In this document: in pieces, positions 33,089 through 41,505 of the stretch | How the letters are laid out: every line of letters begins with the position of its first letter | Position numbering within the stretch: the stretch's first letter is position 1 | Assembly (NCBI GenBank): GCA_019745505.1 | Contig: JAIETE010000201.1 | Location: 1 to 55,147 of the forward strand | Source of the DNA: Candidatus Obscuribacterales bacterium | GTDB taxonomy: Bacteria; Cyanobacteriota; Vampirovibrionia; Obscuribacterales; Obscuribacteraceae | DNA: 55,147 nt | Direction: 5' to 3' | Notes under the pieces: generated by a model | Seen by the model: only the letters and a program-made list of their open reading frames with translations | What the model was told of the DNA's origin: nothing | Database searches by the model: none | Position numbers and translations under genes: made by a program

Positions 33089-34405
33089 TCACTGTTGGGC
33101 AGTAAATAGTTTCTCATTGGAACCTATGCCGTCCGGTTGCTCGAAAGATGAATTGCAGGCAGCGGCAGTGTCGCTGATCAGGTCTTCCCGATTCGCCCTG
33201 AGCAGCCGTGCGAGCCGGTTGAGATATGGCTCGAGGCCCAAGACGTCTCGTACGGCTTCTTTTCGAGCGATCGTGCATTGTTGGCTGAAAGACTGATCAT
33301 CTGCCAGCCTGACTATAGTGTCGGCCAAAATTTTGGTGTCGAGAATGTTACATGATGCCCCTACCGGATAGCTTGCGAGAAATCTTTCTACCGATGAATC
33401 CGCCGGTCCGTGATAGAGAATCGGAATCGCGGATGAGAGGTAGAGACTGAGTTTGTTCGGGAAGCACTGGCGGACGCAGCGGCTGAACTTCTCGTCAAAC
33501 CAATAAGGTAGATAACCCAGATCAACCTGGCTGAGAAGCTCGCGTGCTCTATCCTCCGGGTGAAAGCCGAGGAAGCGAAAATCGGCCGGGGACGCCGCTG
33601 AATGAATGGGAAGGTTAAAAGAATGTCCCAGGATCCAGAGGCTGAGTTTGCGTCCTTCTGCTCTCCATTGCAAATAATTCAGAGCGTGCAAAAGTGTTTC
33701 CATCTCTCTGCGAGCATAGATGCTGCCGGCGAATCCGATGCGGAATTCGGTATCGTCTCTTTGGGGCGATGTTACTTCTTGAATGTCGACCGGATTTATT
33801 ATCACTTCACACTCAGCGCCGTAGCGAAGCTCGATTTCAGCTTTCATGCCTGTCGATGCCACGCCGCAAATGTCCGCCCTCTTCATCAGAAGTGCGAAAT
33901 CTTTCATGATCTGCTCGATTGCAGCGCTGTCGAATCCCCTGTTTTCAGCGCAATACTCAATCGGGTCCCAGATTATGGGGACAATCGAGACTGCCGCCGG
34001 CAATATTTCCGCTACTTTCTTTGCCAGGTATATGGTGGCTGGTCCGGCCAAAATCGCTACGACTTTTTCGACCTTGTTTTCGAGCGCATACTTCACTACT
34101 TCTTGCGCCAGAAGGTCTGATGCAGCTTGCACTTCCTTGAGCCGTCGATTGGAGACTTTGGCACCCGGGTTCGAATACAGACGCAGATACTCACCGGCCC
34201 ATTCATTCGGCAACTCATGGACAGTCATGGGCAGCCAGCTTAACAAGGGAGAGGCCAGTCCGGCGTCGTAGCCCTCTCCTCGTGCGGCAAAACAAACCAG
34301 CCGATCGCGCGGAAATGCCTGGCAGAAATTGCGCAAAAAGACTTCTGCGACGCTGCCTTCACCCGGGCGCGTTGGTGTCAGAAGTAGTGTTTTTGCAATG
34401 GTCAC
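33089..34405 (-). CDS. Glycosyltransferase, GT-B fold (family X), divergent member
   Basis: 438 residues, start GTG 34405. It shares the order of blocks with 11037 and 12299: LLLTPTRPGEGSVAEVF, IVPIIWDPIEYC (in place of QVWDPP), RIGFAGSIYARREME, FLGFHPEDRA, LGYLPYWFDEKF, CFPNKLSLYLSSAIPI and YHGPADSSVERFL. It is more divergent than the tandem pair, so it separated earlier. It is the first gene of a four-gene minus-strand group (33089, 31494, 30075, 28579) and divergent from the GT at 34571 across 165 nt. Confidence 0.78.
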   Translation of the reverse strand: MTIAKTLLLTPTRPGEGSVAEVFLRNFCQAFPRDRLVCFAARGEGYDAGLASPLLSWLPMTVHELPNEWAGEYLRLYSNPGAKVSNRRLKEVQAASDLLAQEVVKYALENKVEKVVAILAGPATIYLAKKVAEILPAAVSIVPIIWDPIEYCAENRGFDSAAIEQIMKDFALLMKRADICGVASTGMKAEIELRYGAECEVIINPVDIQEVTSPQRDDTEFRIGFAGSIYARREMETLLHALNYLQWRAEGRKLSLWILGHSFNLPIHSAASPADFRFLGFHPEDRARELLSQVDLGYLPYWFDEKFSRCVRQCFPNKLSLYLSSAIPILYHGPADSSVERFLASYPVGASCNILDTKILADTIVRLADDQSFSQQCTIARKEAVRDVLGLEPYLNRLARLLRANREDLISDTAAACNSSFEQPDGIGSNEKLFTAQQ

Positions 34406-34570
34406 GGCAGCAAGAGGGCTGATTTGAAGTGATGGAGAGCCCTAAGTATATATGCGGCGCTCCGTTTGGTCATCAGGGCTTGGAAGCTGTCTGAAATGCC
34501 TGGAAAGTCGTAGAGAGTCTTACAGTTTGTTAATTACATGTTCTCGCCGGTCGAGTAGATTCCATTTGCT

Positions 34571-36043
34571 ATGGCTACTCATCTGTCTATGCTCCAGAAA
34601 GCTCCGGCGAAAATAGAACCGCAAAGCGATTCTATTGTTCTGCGTAACGACTTGCTCAAAACGCGTGCGAGAGTGCTGTTTGTTGTCGATGAAACAATCG
34701 GCGACGGCAATCTGGATTTTTTGCTTACTTCGATCAAGAAGCTGAGTCTGAACGGCAGCACCTGTTATGCGCTTTTCTCGAAGCCGGGAGAATTCTCCAA
34801 GCGCCTTACTCGCAGCGGTTTCTACTACTTCCTGCTCGATTCTACGCCCGAGCCCGGCATCTCCTCGTGGCGACGCACATTCTCCCGGGTGCTGAAAATT
34901 CGCGCTTTCTTCGAGCAGTATCGATTCGATGCAGTCGTTTATGTAGGACAAGCCGATCTTCCGACGGTCCGAATCGCCGCCTGGATGTCCGGAATACCGA
35001 CTCGTATCGGTTTGATATACGATGCCGCCTGCTTATCCAGCTGGGCCGGTGAGGCTCTGGAAGTGTCCACGTCCAATTTGGAGACGGACACTCTTGCTCT
35101 TTCGGATTGGATAGCCTGGAAGTGCAGACAGCTGGGAATGGCGAACGTGATGCGGCATCCATTGTGCTCTGTCAATGCTCAGAACTTTGACGCCAGAGAA
35201 TTTGACTTTGCCGCGGCGCGTAGGGAGCTGCTGTCGAGGCTGGGCATTCAAGAGTGCACCAAGCTTGTTTGTATGTTCGGAGATCTTCGTCCGTTTTACC
35301 CTAGAACCTCCTTTTTTCCTGAGAATCTATTCGGTGTGCTTATGCATGATGCGGTGCTCTTTGTGCAAGCCATGGAAAGCGTCATCGAAGAATACCCGGG
35401 CGCCCACTTTGTTGTTGTCGGCACCCAGAAGGATGCCCATGGGCAAGGGTTTGCTAATCACCTGAGGGAGCTTGCGGCTAAAAAGGGACTTGCCGAGCAC
35501 TTTCATTGTTTGCCGGAGTCCGAAGATACGCAGCAATTCCTAGCAGCTGCCGACATTGTCGTACAAGCATCCCACCTGGATGTGGCACCGAATATAGTGC
35601 GAGCGCTGTTGATGGAAAAGCCGGTAATTGCCACTAAACGAGCTCAAGGCCCCTCGATTATAGAAGATAAGAAAACAGGTCTTCTCGTTCCTCCCGGCGA
35701 TTCTTCTGCGCTGGCTGAGGCAGTAAAATCATTGTTCGACGTGAAACTGTCGAGCTCGCTTGCTGCTTGCGGCCGGCAGGCAATGCTGCAACGCGCAGAG
35801 CAGGATGATGCGGACGAGTTATTCAGCCGGAGTGTCAGCTCTTCGGCAATTGGCAGTGCGCCGCGAATGCTGCAATTAGTTAGACTCTGGTTGGGTTTGT
35901 ACTTCATTTTCTGTTTGAAGTTTATGCTCAGGGCCAAGGCGGTCAGTGCAGGAAAAACCGATTTTGCCGGCAAAGTCAATGCAAAGCTGGCGAGTTTGAC
36001 TTGCCGGTGGCTGCGCTACTGCACTAGCAATTGCCGGTATTGA
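34571..36043 (+). CDS. Glycosyltransferase family 4-like
   Basis: 490 residues. An N-terminal leader of about 30 residues precedes the GT-B core: RVLFVVDETIGDGNLDFLL, VVYVGQADLPTVRIAAWMSGIPTR (broken here for length), CMFGDLRPFYPR, and a C-terminal donor site AADIVVQASHLDVAPNIVRALLMEKPVIATK. The usual first Glu of EX7E is replaced (HLDVAPNIVRALL), so this is an atypical member; in the family such variants can be inverting or inactive. IEDKKTGLLVPPGD follows as in typical GT4. It lies 11 nt upstream of the next GT4 and is presumably co-transcribed. Confidence 0.8.
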   Translation: MATHLSMLQKAPAKIEPQSDSIVLRNDLLKTRARVLFVVDETIGDGNLDFLLTSIKKLSLNGSTCYALFSKPGEFSKRLTRSGFYYFLLDSTPEPGISSWRRTFSRVLKIRAFFEQYRFDAVVYVGQADLPTVRIAAWMSGIPTRIGLIYDAACLSSWAGEALEVSTSNLETDTLALSDWIAWKCRQLGMANVMRHPLCSVNAQNFDAREFDFAAARRELLSRLGIQECTKLVCMFGDLRPFYPRTSFFPENLFGVLMHDAVLFVQAMESVIEEYPGAHFVVVGTQKDAHGQGFANHLRELAAKKGLAEHFHCLPESEDTQQFLAAADIVVQASHLDVAPNIVRALLMEKPVIATKRAQGPSIIEDKKTGLLVPPGDSSALAEAVKSLFDVKLSSSLAACGRQAMLQRAEQDDADELFSRSVSSSAIGSAPRMLQLVRLWLGLYFIFCLKFMLRAKAVSAGKTDFAGKVNAKLASLTCRWLRYCTSNCRY

Positions 36044-36054
36044 AGGAGAGTCTT

Positions 36055-37500
36055 TTGCGAGTTTGTATTATCACTCCGAGCTTTCCCTCTGAGCCGATTG
36101 ACGGCATGTTTCTCACCATGAGCCTGGAAATTGCCGAAGGTCTCAGAAACGCCGGCAATGAAGTCATGGTTGTTACTTTGTCGATGGATAAAGAAGGCGA
36201 GGACACAGTGCGGGGCATCCCGGTACATCGCGTCAGGATTAACGAGAATTGTAATTTCGGCTGGGGTGGAATTTTGCGCCTCGGGCTGATCGGATATTGG
36301 GCCAGTCAGGCACTTGAACTCTATACGCGAGCTCGAGAGCGCGTTGTTTCCTTCAAGCCGGACATCATCGAGACTCATGATTATTTTGGATTGGGATTTC
36401 CCTGGGTTATGGACGGCTCTTATCCCGTGGCGATGCGCTGTATCGGCTCGCTTCCAGTGGTGATGGCTAATGGCAGTTTGGGTGATATATCACCGATGGA
36501 GCTGAATATCGCGCGCGCTCTCGAGCTGGCCACCATGACCGGTGCAGATGCGCTGATGTCTCTATGTCACGACTTGCCGGCAAGAATTGCAGAGCATTCC
36601 GAATTGGAGATTGATCGCTTCAAGATTATTCGAACCCCTTTGACGATTGTTTCAGAACCAAAGGAAAGAGACGTTGATAGGGGCGGTGCAGAGAATTTCC
36701 CGCAGCTCTTTTCCTGGGGGCGTATCGATCCGCAAAAGGGATTTGACATGATTGTCGAGGCCATGCCGGCGATAAAGAAGCGCTTTCCTTCTGCGCATTT
36801 GAGAATTGCAGGCAACCAGAATTATTGCAAAGAATACAGTGAAAAATTGAAAAACAGAGTCGATGAGCTGCATCTGTCCGACAGCGTAAGCTTCGAAGGT
36901 GAATTGCCGCGCGCCGACATCGAGAAGTTTGCCATCCAGTCGGACATCTGTATTTTTGCGTCTCGTTATGAAACCGCTTGCTATGCTTGTTTGGAAGCTA
37001 TGTCTTATGGAGCATGCGTGGTTGCGACGGCGGCCGGAGGATTGGCGGAATATGTGCAAGATCGCAAGACCGGTTTGCTGATTGCAGTCGATGATCAAGC
37101 GGCATTGGAGTCTTCCATTATCGAGCTCAGCGAAGATACAAAATTGCGTAAGAGTCTGGCCGCGTCCGGCCGGGAAGGCGTCATGGAGATGTGCTCTCCG
37201 GAAAAAGCAATCAGAGAAACGATTTCCGTATATGAGCAGGCGATTGCCTCTTTTGGAGCAGGCGGCTCGGCGCGCGAGCGTGCCCGTAAAACTGTGCCAA
37301 ACATTATGCAGTTTCTGGCGATAGCGTCGTTGGACAAAAGTCACGGCGATGCAATCACTAAACTCGCCGGAGAAAATTACGCAAAAGGTTTCAGGGACGG
37401 ACGAAATTACGAGCAGGCTAATTTCGCCGGAGCGCCGGCAGGGCAAAAAACATCAGTGCTCAGGCGGATTGCGCGCAGAGTGAAACACCTGATTTCATAA
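36055..37500 (+). CDS. Glycosyltransferase family 4
   Basis: 481 residues. The start is set at TTG 36055, because AAGGAG (36043-36048) is 6 nt upstream and the protein then begins MRVCIITPSFPSEPIDG, aligning with the paralogue at 31494. Seen: IIETHDYFGLGFPW, LFSWGRIDPQKGFDMIV, the EX7E block SRYETACYACLEAMSYG, AAGGLAEYVQD and TGLLI. The C-terminal about 80 residues extend past the core and end in LRRIARRVKHLIS, a basic amphipathic tail. The Shine-Dalgarno overlaps the stop of the upstream glycosyltransferase, so the two are translated from one mRNA. Confidence 0.9.
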   Translation: MRVCIITPSFPSEPIDGMFLTMSLEIAEGLRNAGNEVMVVTLSMDKEGEDTVRGIPVHRVRINENCNFGWGGILRLGLIGYWASQALELYTRARERVVSFKPDIIETHDYFGLGFPWVMDGSYPVAMRCIGSLPVVMANGSLGDISPMELNIARALELATMTGADALMSLCHDLPARIAEHSELEIDRFKIIRTPLTIVSEPKERDVDRGGAENFPQLFSWGRIDPQKGFDMIVEAMPAIKKRFPSAHLRIAGNQNYCKEYSEKLKNRVDELHLSDSVSFEGELPRADIEKFAIQSDICIFASRYETACYACLEAMSYGACVVATAAGGLAEYVQDRKTGLLIAVDDQAALESSIIELSEDTKLRKSLAASGREGVMEMCSPEKAIRETISVYEQAIASFGAGGSARERARKTVPNIMQFLAIASLDKSHGDAITKLAGENYAKGFRDGRNYEQANFAGAPAGQKTSVLRRIARRVKHLIS

Positions 37501-37515
37501 GCCTGGCGTCTGATG

Positions 37516-38283
37516 CTAAGCTTCTCTGGCTATAGTATCGGGCTCTAGATATGGGGTCGGCACTGCATCGTCTGCTGATGTGGAAAATTGTCTGCGAACT
37601 CTCTCAAGCTCATCGCGATCGCCCACATCAGTCCACTGTCCCTTAATGACATATGCCACCGTTTTTAGACCCTCGTCTTTCAGGCAATTAAATAGTTGCG
37701 GCATGTCGAAATGTTCGCCTGCTGGAATTCTAGCTACCGCCTCGGGGCTGAGGACATATATGCCCGCATTTGCGTAGGTTTGCAGGATGGGTTTTTCGCA
37801 GACTTTCGATAACCGATCGCCCTCGATTTCAACAAGACCGTAAGGAACTTGTATCTCATATGGAATTACACACATCGTCGCAACAGCTTGGCACCGCTCG
37901 TGGTGCGCAATTATTTCAGCGAAATCTACATCAGTAATGAGATCACCGTTCATGACCAGTGTCGACTTGGTTATTTTTTCTCTTAGCAAGCCCAGGGCTC
38001 CAGCCGTGCCGAGCCGTTTTTCTTCGTGCAAGTATTCAATGGAAACTCCCCATTTTCGACCATCTTGGAAGTAATTTTGAAAAGCTTGCGCCTTGTAGTG
38101 AACTGCCAGGCAAAACCGTTTGAATCCAGCGGCAATCAGATCGTCCAGCGTGTGTTCGAGGATAGGTTTGCCACCTACTTCGAGCATTGGCTTGGGGCAA
38201 TTGTTCGTCAATGGTCTAAGCCGGATACCGCGTCCGCCTACCATTAACACTGCGTCTAGTTCAGGGGTAAAGTCCAAATTCAC
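37516..38283 (-). CDS. Sugar-phosphate nucleotidyltransferase
   Basis: 255 residues, start GTG 38283. The NTP_transferase signature is VLMVGGRGIRLRPLTNNCPKPM at about 12-33 (broken here as GGRGIRLRPLT plus CPKPM). It has GGKPILEHTL, YLHEEKRLGTAGAL and VMNGDLITDVDF (metal-binding Asp). The enzyme joins a sugar 1-phosphate to an NTP. Close relatives include the PtmE/LegF-type and heptose guanylyltransferases that lack C-terminal repeats. It is 48 nt downstream of the LegB-like gene, so the pair may make one activated deoxyamino sugar. The base and sugar used cannot be told from sequence. Confidence 0.85.
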   Translation of the reverse strand: MNLDFTPELDAVLMVGGRGIRLRPLTNNCPKPMLEVGGKPILEHTLDDLIAAGFKRFCLAVHYKAQAFQNYFQDGRKWGVSIEYLHEEKRLGTAGALGLLREKITKSTLVMNGDLITDVDFAEIIAHHERCQAVATMCVIPYEIQVPYGLVEIEGDRLSKVCEKPILQTYANAGIYVLSPEAVARIPAGEHFDMPQLFNCLKDEGLKTVAYVIKGQWTDVGDRDELERVRRQFSTSADDAVPTPYLEPDTIAREA

Positions 38284-38331
38284 TTAATTTCTTCCCGTCT
38301 GCCAGAGTTGCACAGAATGCCGCCAATACTG

Positions 38332-39336
38332 CTAAACATTGTAGACCGCCGTCTTGTATCCACGCAGATTAGACTTATCCACAAACCATTCAACGGTCTC
38401 AGAAAGCCCGCGGCGCAAGCCCTCTTTGCCTGCATATTGAGGCTGCCATCCGGTCAGTTTTTTCGCTTTGGAATTGTCGGCCCAGAGCCTTTCTACTTCG
38501 CTGTTTTCCGGTCTTAAGCGAGCTTGATCTGTCTCAATCGTAATCTCTACATTCATTACTTCGGCAATCAATTCGACGGTATCCTTAATGGATATTTCGA
38601 AATTGCTGCCGATGTTAATAACCTCTCCCAGAGAATTTTCAGATTCGCACACGGAAATAAAGCCATTCACGGTGTCGAGGACATAATTGAAGTCTCTTGT
38701 AGGGTGCAGCGAACCCAACTTAATCGACTTTTGCCCGGCGGCAATTTGTACGATTGTCGCTGGAATAATTGCTCGTGCTGATTGTCTAGGCCCGTAAGTG
38801 TTGAACGGGCGAACGATCGCCACGGGCAGTGAGTATGAGTTGTAAAAGGAAAGCGCTAGTTGATCGGCGCCAATCTTGGTCGCCGAGTAAGGTGATTGCC
38901 CCTGCAGTGGATGATCTTCTGTTATGGGGACAAAGCGTGCCGAACCGTAGACTTCGCTGGTGGATGTGTGGACGATTTTGGTGATTCCGAGCTCTCTGCC
39001 TGCTTGCAGGATGTTCAGAGTGCCGGTGATATTCGTTTCTACATAGGATGAAGGCGACTGATACGAATATGGTATGGCTATCAAAGCGGCCAGATGAAAG
39101 ACTGTGTCGCAGCCCTTCATCGCCTGCATGACGCAGTGTGGATCTCGCACATCTCCGGCGACGACTTCTATGGAGCGCCGTACTTCATCGGGACAAGAAT
39201 CTAGATTGCCCCAAGAATTTTGAGAGTTGTAGACCACAAAAGCGCGGACATCGTAACCTCGGCGCACCAGCTGCTCAGTGAGGTGTGACCCGATGAATCC
39301 ATCAGCACCAGTAACCAGAACTTTTTGCTTGCTCAT
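38332..39336 (-). CDS. NAD-dependent 4,6-dehydratase, LegB-like extended SDR
   Basis: 334 residues. GADGFIGSHL at 10-19 binds NAD. The segment YDVRAFVVYNSQNSWGNLD is distinctive of the LegB group (GDP/UDP-GlcNAc 4,6-dehydratases of legionaminic-type sugar pathways). The catalytic residues are TSTSEVYG (Thr/Ser/Glu near 126-128) and YSATK (Tyr150, Lys154). RPFNTYGPRQS and a substrate segment LHPTRDFNYV follow. The usual partner aminotransferase (LegC) is not adjacent, so the product may go to another aminotransferase such as the WecE homologue or to a 6-deoxysugar. It is probably transcribed with the nucleotidyltransferase. Confidence 0.85.
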   Translation of the reverse strand: MSKQKVLVTGADGFIGSHLTEQLVRRGYDVRAFVVYNSQNSWGNLDSCPDEVRRSIEVVAGDVRDPHCVMQAMKGCDTVFHLAALIAIPYSYQSPSSYVETNITGTLNILQAGRELGITKIVHTSTSEVYGSARFVPITEDHPLQGQSPYSATKIGADQLALSFYNSYSLPVAIVRPFNTYGPRQSARAIIPATIVQIAAGQKSIKLGSLHPTRDFNYVLDTVNGFISVCESENSLGEVINIGSNFEISIKDTVELIAEVMNVEITIETDQARLRPENSEVERLWADNSKAKKLTGWQPQYAGKEGLRRGLSETVEWFVDKSNLRGYKTAVYNV

Positions 39337-39909
39337 TGAGGGGAAATGTCACCTAATTGCGGCCGGAGCGAAATAGTCACCGATAGGAAAACATAGCAAA
39401 ACAAAATGAATTAATTATGCTGTCGTTTTAATCTCCCGAATCGTTGCAGAAAGCTTGAGGAGCGATTTAGAAGCAGTTTAGCTTTCGGCTCCGATAGCGG
39501 CTCGCGTCCCGAAATGCGCTCTGGTCGTTCAGTTAAAATAGGAGATAGATTTGTCGATAATGTCGCTGCTCATGCGTTCCATCATCGATATTTAGTGCTT
39601 TTAAAAAAGTGCGCTAAATCCGCAGCGACGAAATATTCAACTTGAAGGTTTGCTTTCTGAACGACTCGACTGTCCTTACCTCTTAACTCGGCTTCCCGAA
39701 TCACTGATGTCAAGAAGGTGCTCGCTAAAGGGGCTATGTATGCTTGCTCGGCCTTCCCTGGTGAAGTCGGCTATGGTTCGGATATTTGAAAGTGTCAGAT
39801 GCTGGTTAAGTCTTGGTAAGGGTATTGTCATGAGCACCCTTTGAGCTCTTTTCAGATTACTCTTCTATGGCAATATTGAAGTAGTCAATAGACGAGGTCA
39901 TGCTTTTCA
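39337..39909. other. Longest intergenic region (573 nt), divergent
   Basis: Lies between the LegB-like gene (minus) and the phosphomutase gene (plus) and so should hold promoters for both. A possible stem, TTTAGTGC (39591-39598) against GCGCTAAA (39611-39618) with one G-U pair and a 12-nt loop, is the only structure I see. A 64-codon open frame at 39650-39844 has no support. No RNA gene is recognised. Confidence 0.5.
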
Positions 39910-41271
39910 ATGGGTTCCGGCAACAAGCTATTCGGTGCATACGACATCCGCGGCACATACGGTCAAGCTCTCAACGAAGATTTTGCCTTCAAGCTCGGTC
40001 GAGCTTTTGGTCGCTTTCTGTCTCCTGTGGAGCGTTTACGGGTTTTGGTCGGACACGATAGCCGTACCCATTCTCCTAAGCTGGCTGAGGCTCTCACGGC
40101 TGGTCTGACTACAGCCGGACATGATGTCGTCACTCTTTCCGTCGCCTCCACGCCCATGATCGCCTGGTACGGCGCTACCAACGGATTTGACGCCACGATT
40201 TCAGTCACTGCCAGCCATCTGGGCAAGGAACATAACGGATTCAAGCTCTACACCGGTAAAGCCAACCCGATTGGCGCGGGCAACGGTCTCAAAGAAATCG
40301 AGCAAATATTGAATTCCCTCGAGCCGGTCAACGGCAAAAAGCCCGGTTCGGTGTCACAAATTAACGGAGTACAGCAATATATCGAGTTCTTGAACTCGCT
40401 GCTGGCCCCTCAGCGCCGTTTGAAAGTGGCGATTGACGTCGGACACGGCGCCGCTGCCCCTGAGGTGGAGGAGCTTCTCAGAACTTGCACCAGCGTCGAC
40501 TTGATTGCGCTCGCTTGCACGGCCGACGGTGAGTTTCCCACCCGTTCTCCCAACCCCCTGGATGAAGGTGCGTTGGATGCACTGTCGAAGACGGTCGTCG
40601 AGCAAAAATGCGATTTCGGTGTGGCCTTCGACGGTGACGCTGATAGAGCCATATTTGTTGACGAAAACGGTGTAATGATCGGCACGGATTTGATGATCGG
40701 CCTGGTCGGCGCTCACCTCATCGAGAGTAAAGGAAAAGGCACCGTCGTTTTTGATTTGCGCGCCAGTCGCTCTGTTGGTGAGCACATCGAAAGCCTGGGC
40801 GGAACAGCTGTACGCACCGGCGTCGGTACGATGTTTATCAAAAACAATATGCAAGAGCATAAAGCGCTCTTTGCCGGCGAACTTTCCGGTCACTACTACT
40901 ACGGTGATATGTACGACAGCGACAATGCTATGCGGACATTGATTGAAGTAATCAACCTGGTTTCTCGTCAGGGACGCCCGCTATCGGCACATATTGAACC
41001 GCTGTCCCGTTATTCTTCCAGCGGCGAGATCAATTTGCGCGTCGCCGGCATCGAGCAAGTGTTGCGTCATCTCGATGAAGCCATCACTGGTGGTGCTAAA
41101 GAGCATATTGACGGCTTGTCCGTGAATTTCCCTCAATGGTGGTTCGCCGCCCGCGGTTCGCAAACTGAGCCGGTGCTGAGACTGACTGTCGGCGCCGTCA
41201 ATCGCGAAATTCTGGAAGAGCAGACCAAACATTTGATTGGCGTCATCAATCAAGTGAAAGTGCCGTCCTGA
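39910..41271 (+). CDS. Phosphomannomutase/phosphoglucomutase (ManB/AlgC type)
   Basis: 453 residues, four-domain alpha-D-phosphohexomutase. Seen: FGAYDIRGTYG at 8-18, the phosphoserine loop TASHLGKEHNGFKL (Ser102), the Mg-binding DGDADR at 241-246, and the sugar-binding GELSGHYYY near 322-330. It interconverts hexose 6- and 1-phosphate, feeding GDP-mannose or UDP/dTDP-glucose synthesis. The loop reads TASHLG instead of the nearly invariant TASHNP; the Ser and His are kept, so activity is still expected. It is followed by a terminator-like hairpin at 41316. Confidence 0.92.
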   Translation: MGSGNKLFGAYDIRGTYGQALNEDFAFKLGRAFGRFLSPVERLRVLVGHDSRTHSPKLAEALTAGLTTAGHDVVTLSVASTPMIAWYGATNGFDATISVTASHLGKEHNGFKLYTGKANPIGAGNGLKEIEQILNSLEPVNGKKPGSVSQINGVQQYIEFLNSLLAPQRRLKVAIDVGHGAAAPEVEELLRTCTSVDLIALACTADGEFPTRSPNPLDEGALDALSKTVVEQKCDFGVAFDGDADRAIFVDENGVMIGTDLMIGLVGAHLIESKGKGTVVFDLRASRSVGEHIESLGGTAVRTGVGTMFIKNNMQEHKALFAGELSGHYYYGDMYDSDNAMRTLIEVINLVSRQGRPLSAHIEPLSRYSSSGEINLRVAGIEQVLRHLDEAITGGAKEHIDGLSVNFPQWWFAARGSQTEPVLRLTVGAVNREILEEQTKHLIGVINQVKVPS

Positions 41272-41315
41272 CCTTCTGAGCCAGCGATTTAGTCGGCTGC
41301 GGTTTGAAGATTTGC

Positions 41316-41340
41316 AGGGCTTCATTTGAAGCCTTTGCCT
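41316..41340 (+). terminator. Probable rho-independent terminator after the phosphomutase gene
   Basis: GGCTTC (41318-41323) and GAAGCC (41328-41333) form a 6-bp stem with loop ATTT. Flanking AG/TT pairs extend it, and a TTT start and a T-rich stretch follow. It sits 45 nt after the phosphomutase stop, separating it from carB. The U-tract is interrupted. Confidence 0.5.
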
Positions 41341-41505
41341 GTTTCCACTTTGAAATTATTTTAAGACTGGTTGCGGCGTGCCCTGTCGGACTTTCGCGCA
41401 TATTACATAAGGTTCCTAAGTGCCTCTAACTAAACTTGCCAATAAGTACTCTAGAATCCTCAACTGAGCGAATTCAGAACAATCAAAGGCAACACATAGG
41501 CAGAT

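Noticed and set aside
36652..37446. A 264-codon minus-strand frame opposite the GT4 at 36055
   Set aside because: Antisense shadow of a well-supported glycosyltransferase; composition rich in Arg, Cys and His without motifs.
39650..39844. A 64-codon open frame in the large intergenic region
   Set aside because: No ribosome site, no similarity and unlike composition; treated as non-coding.
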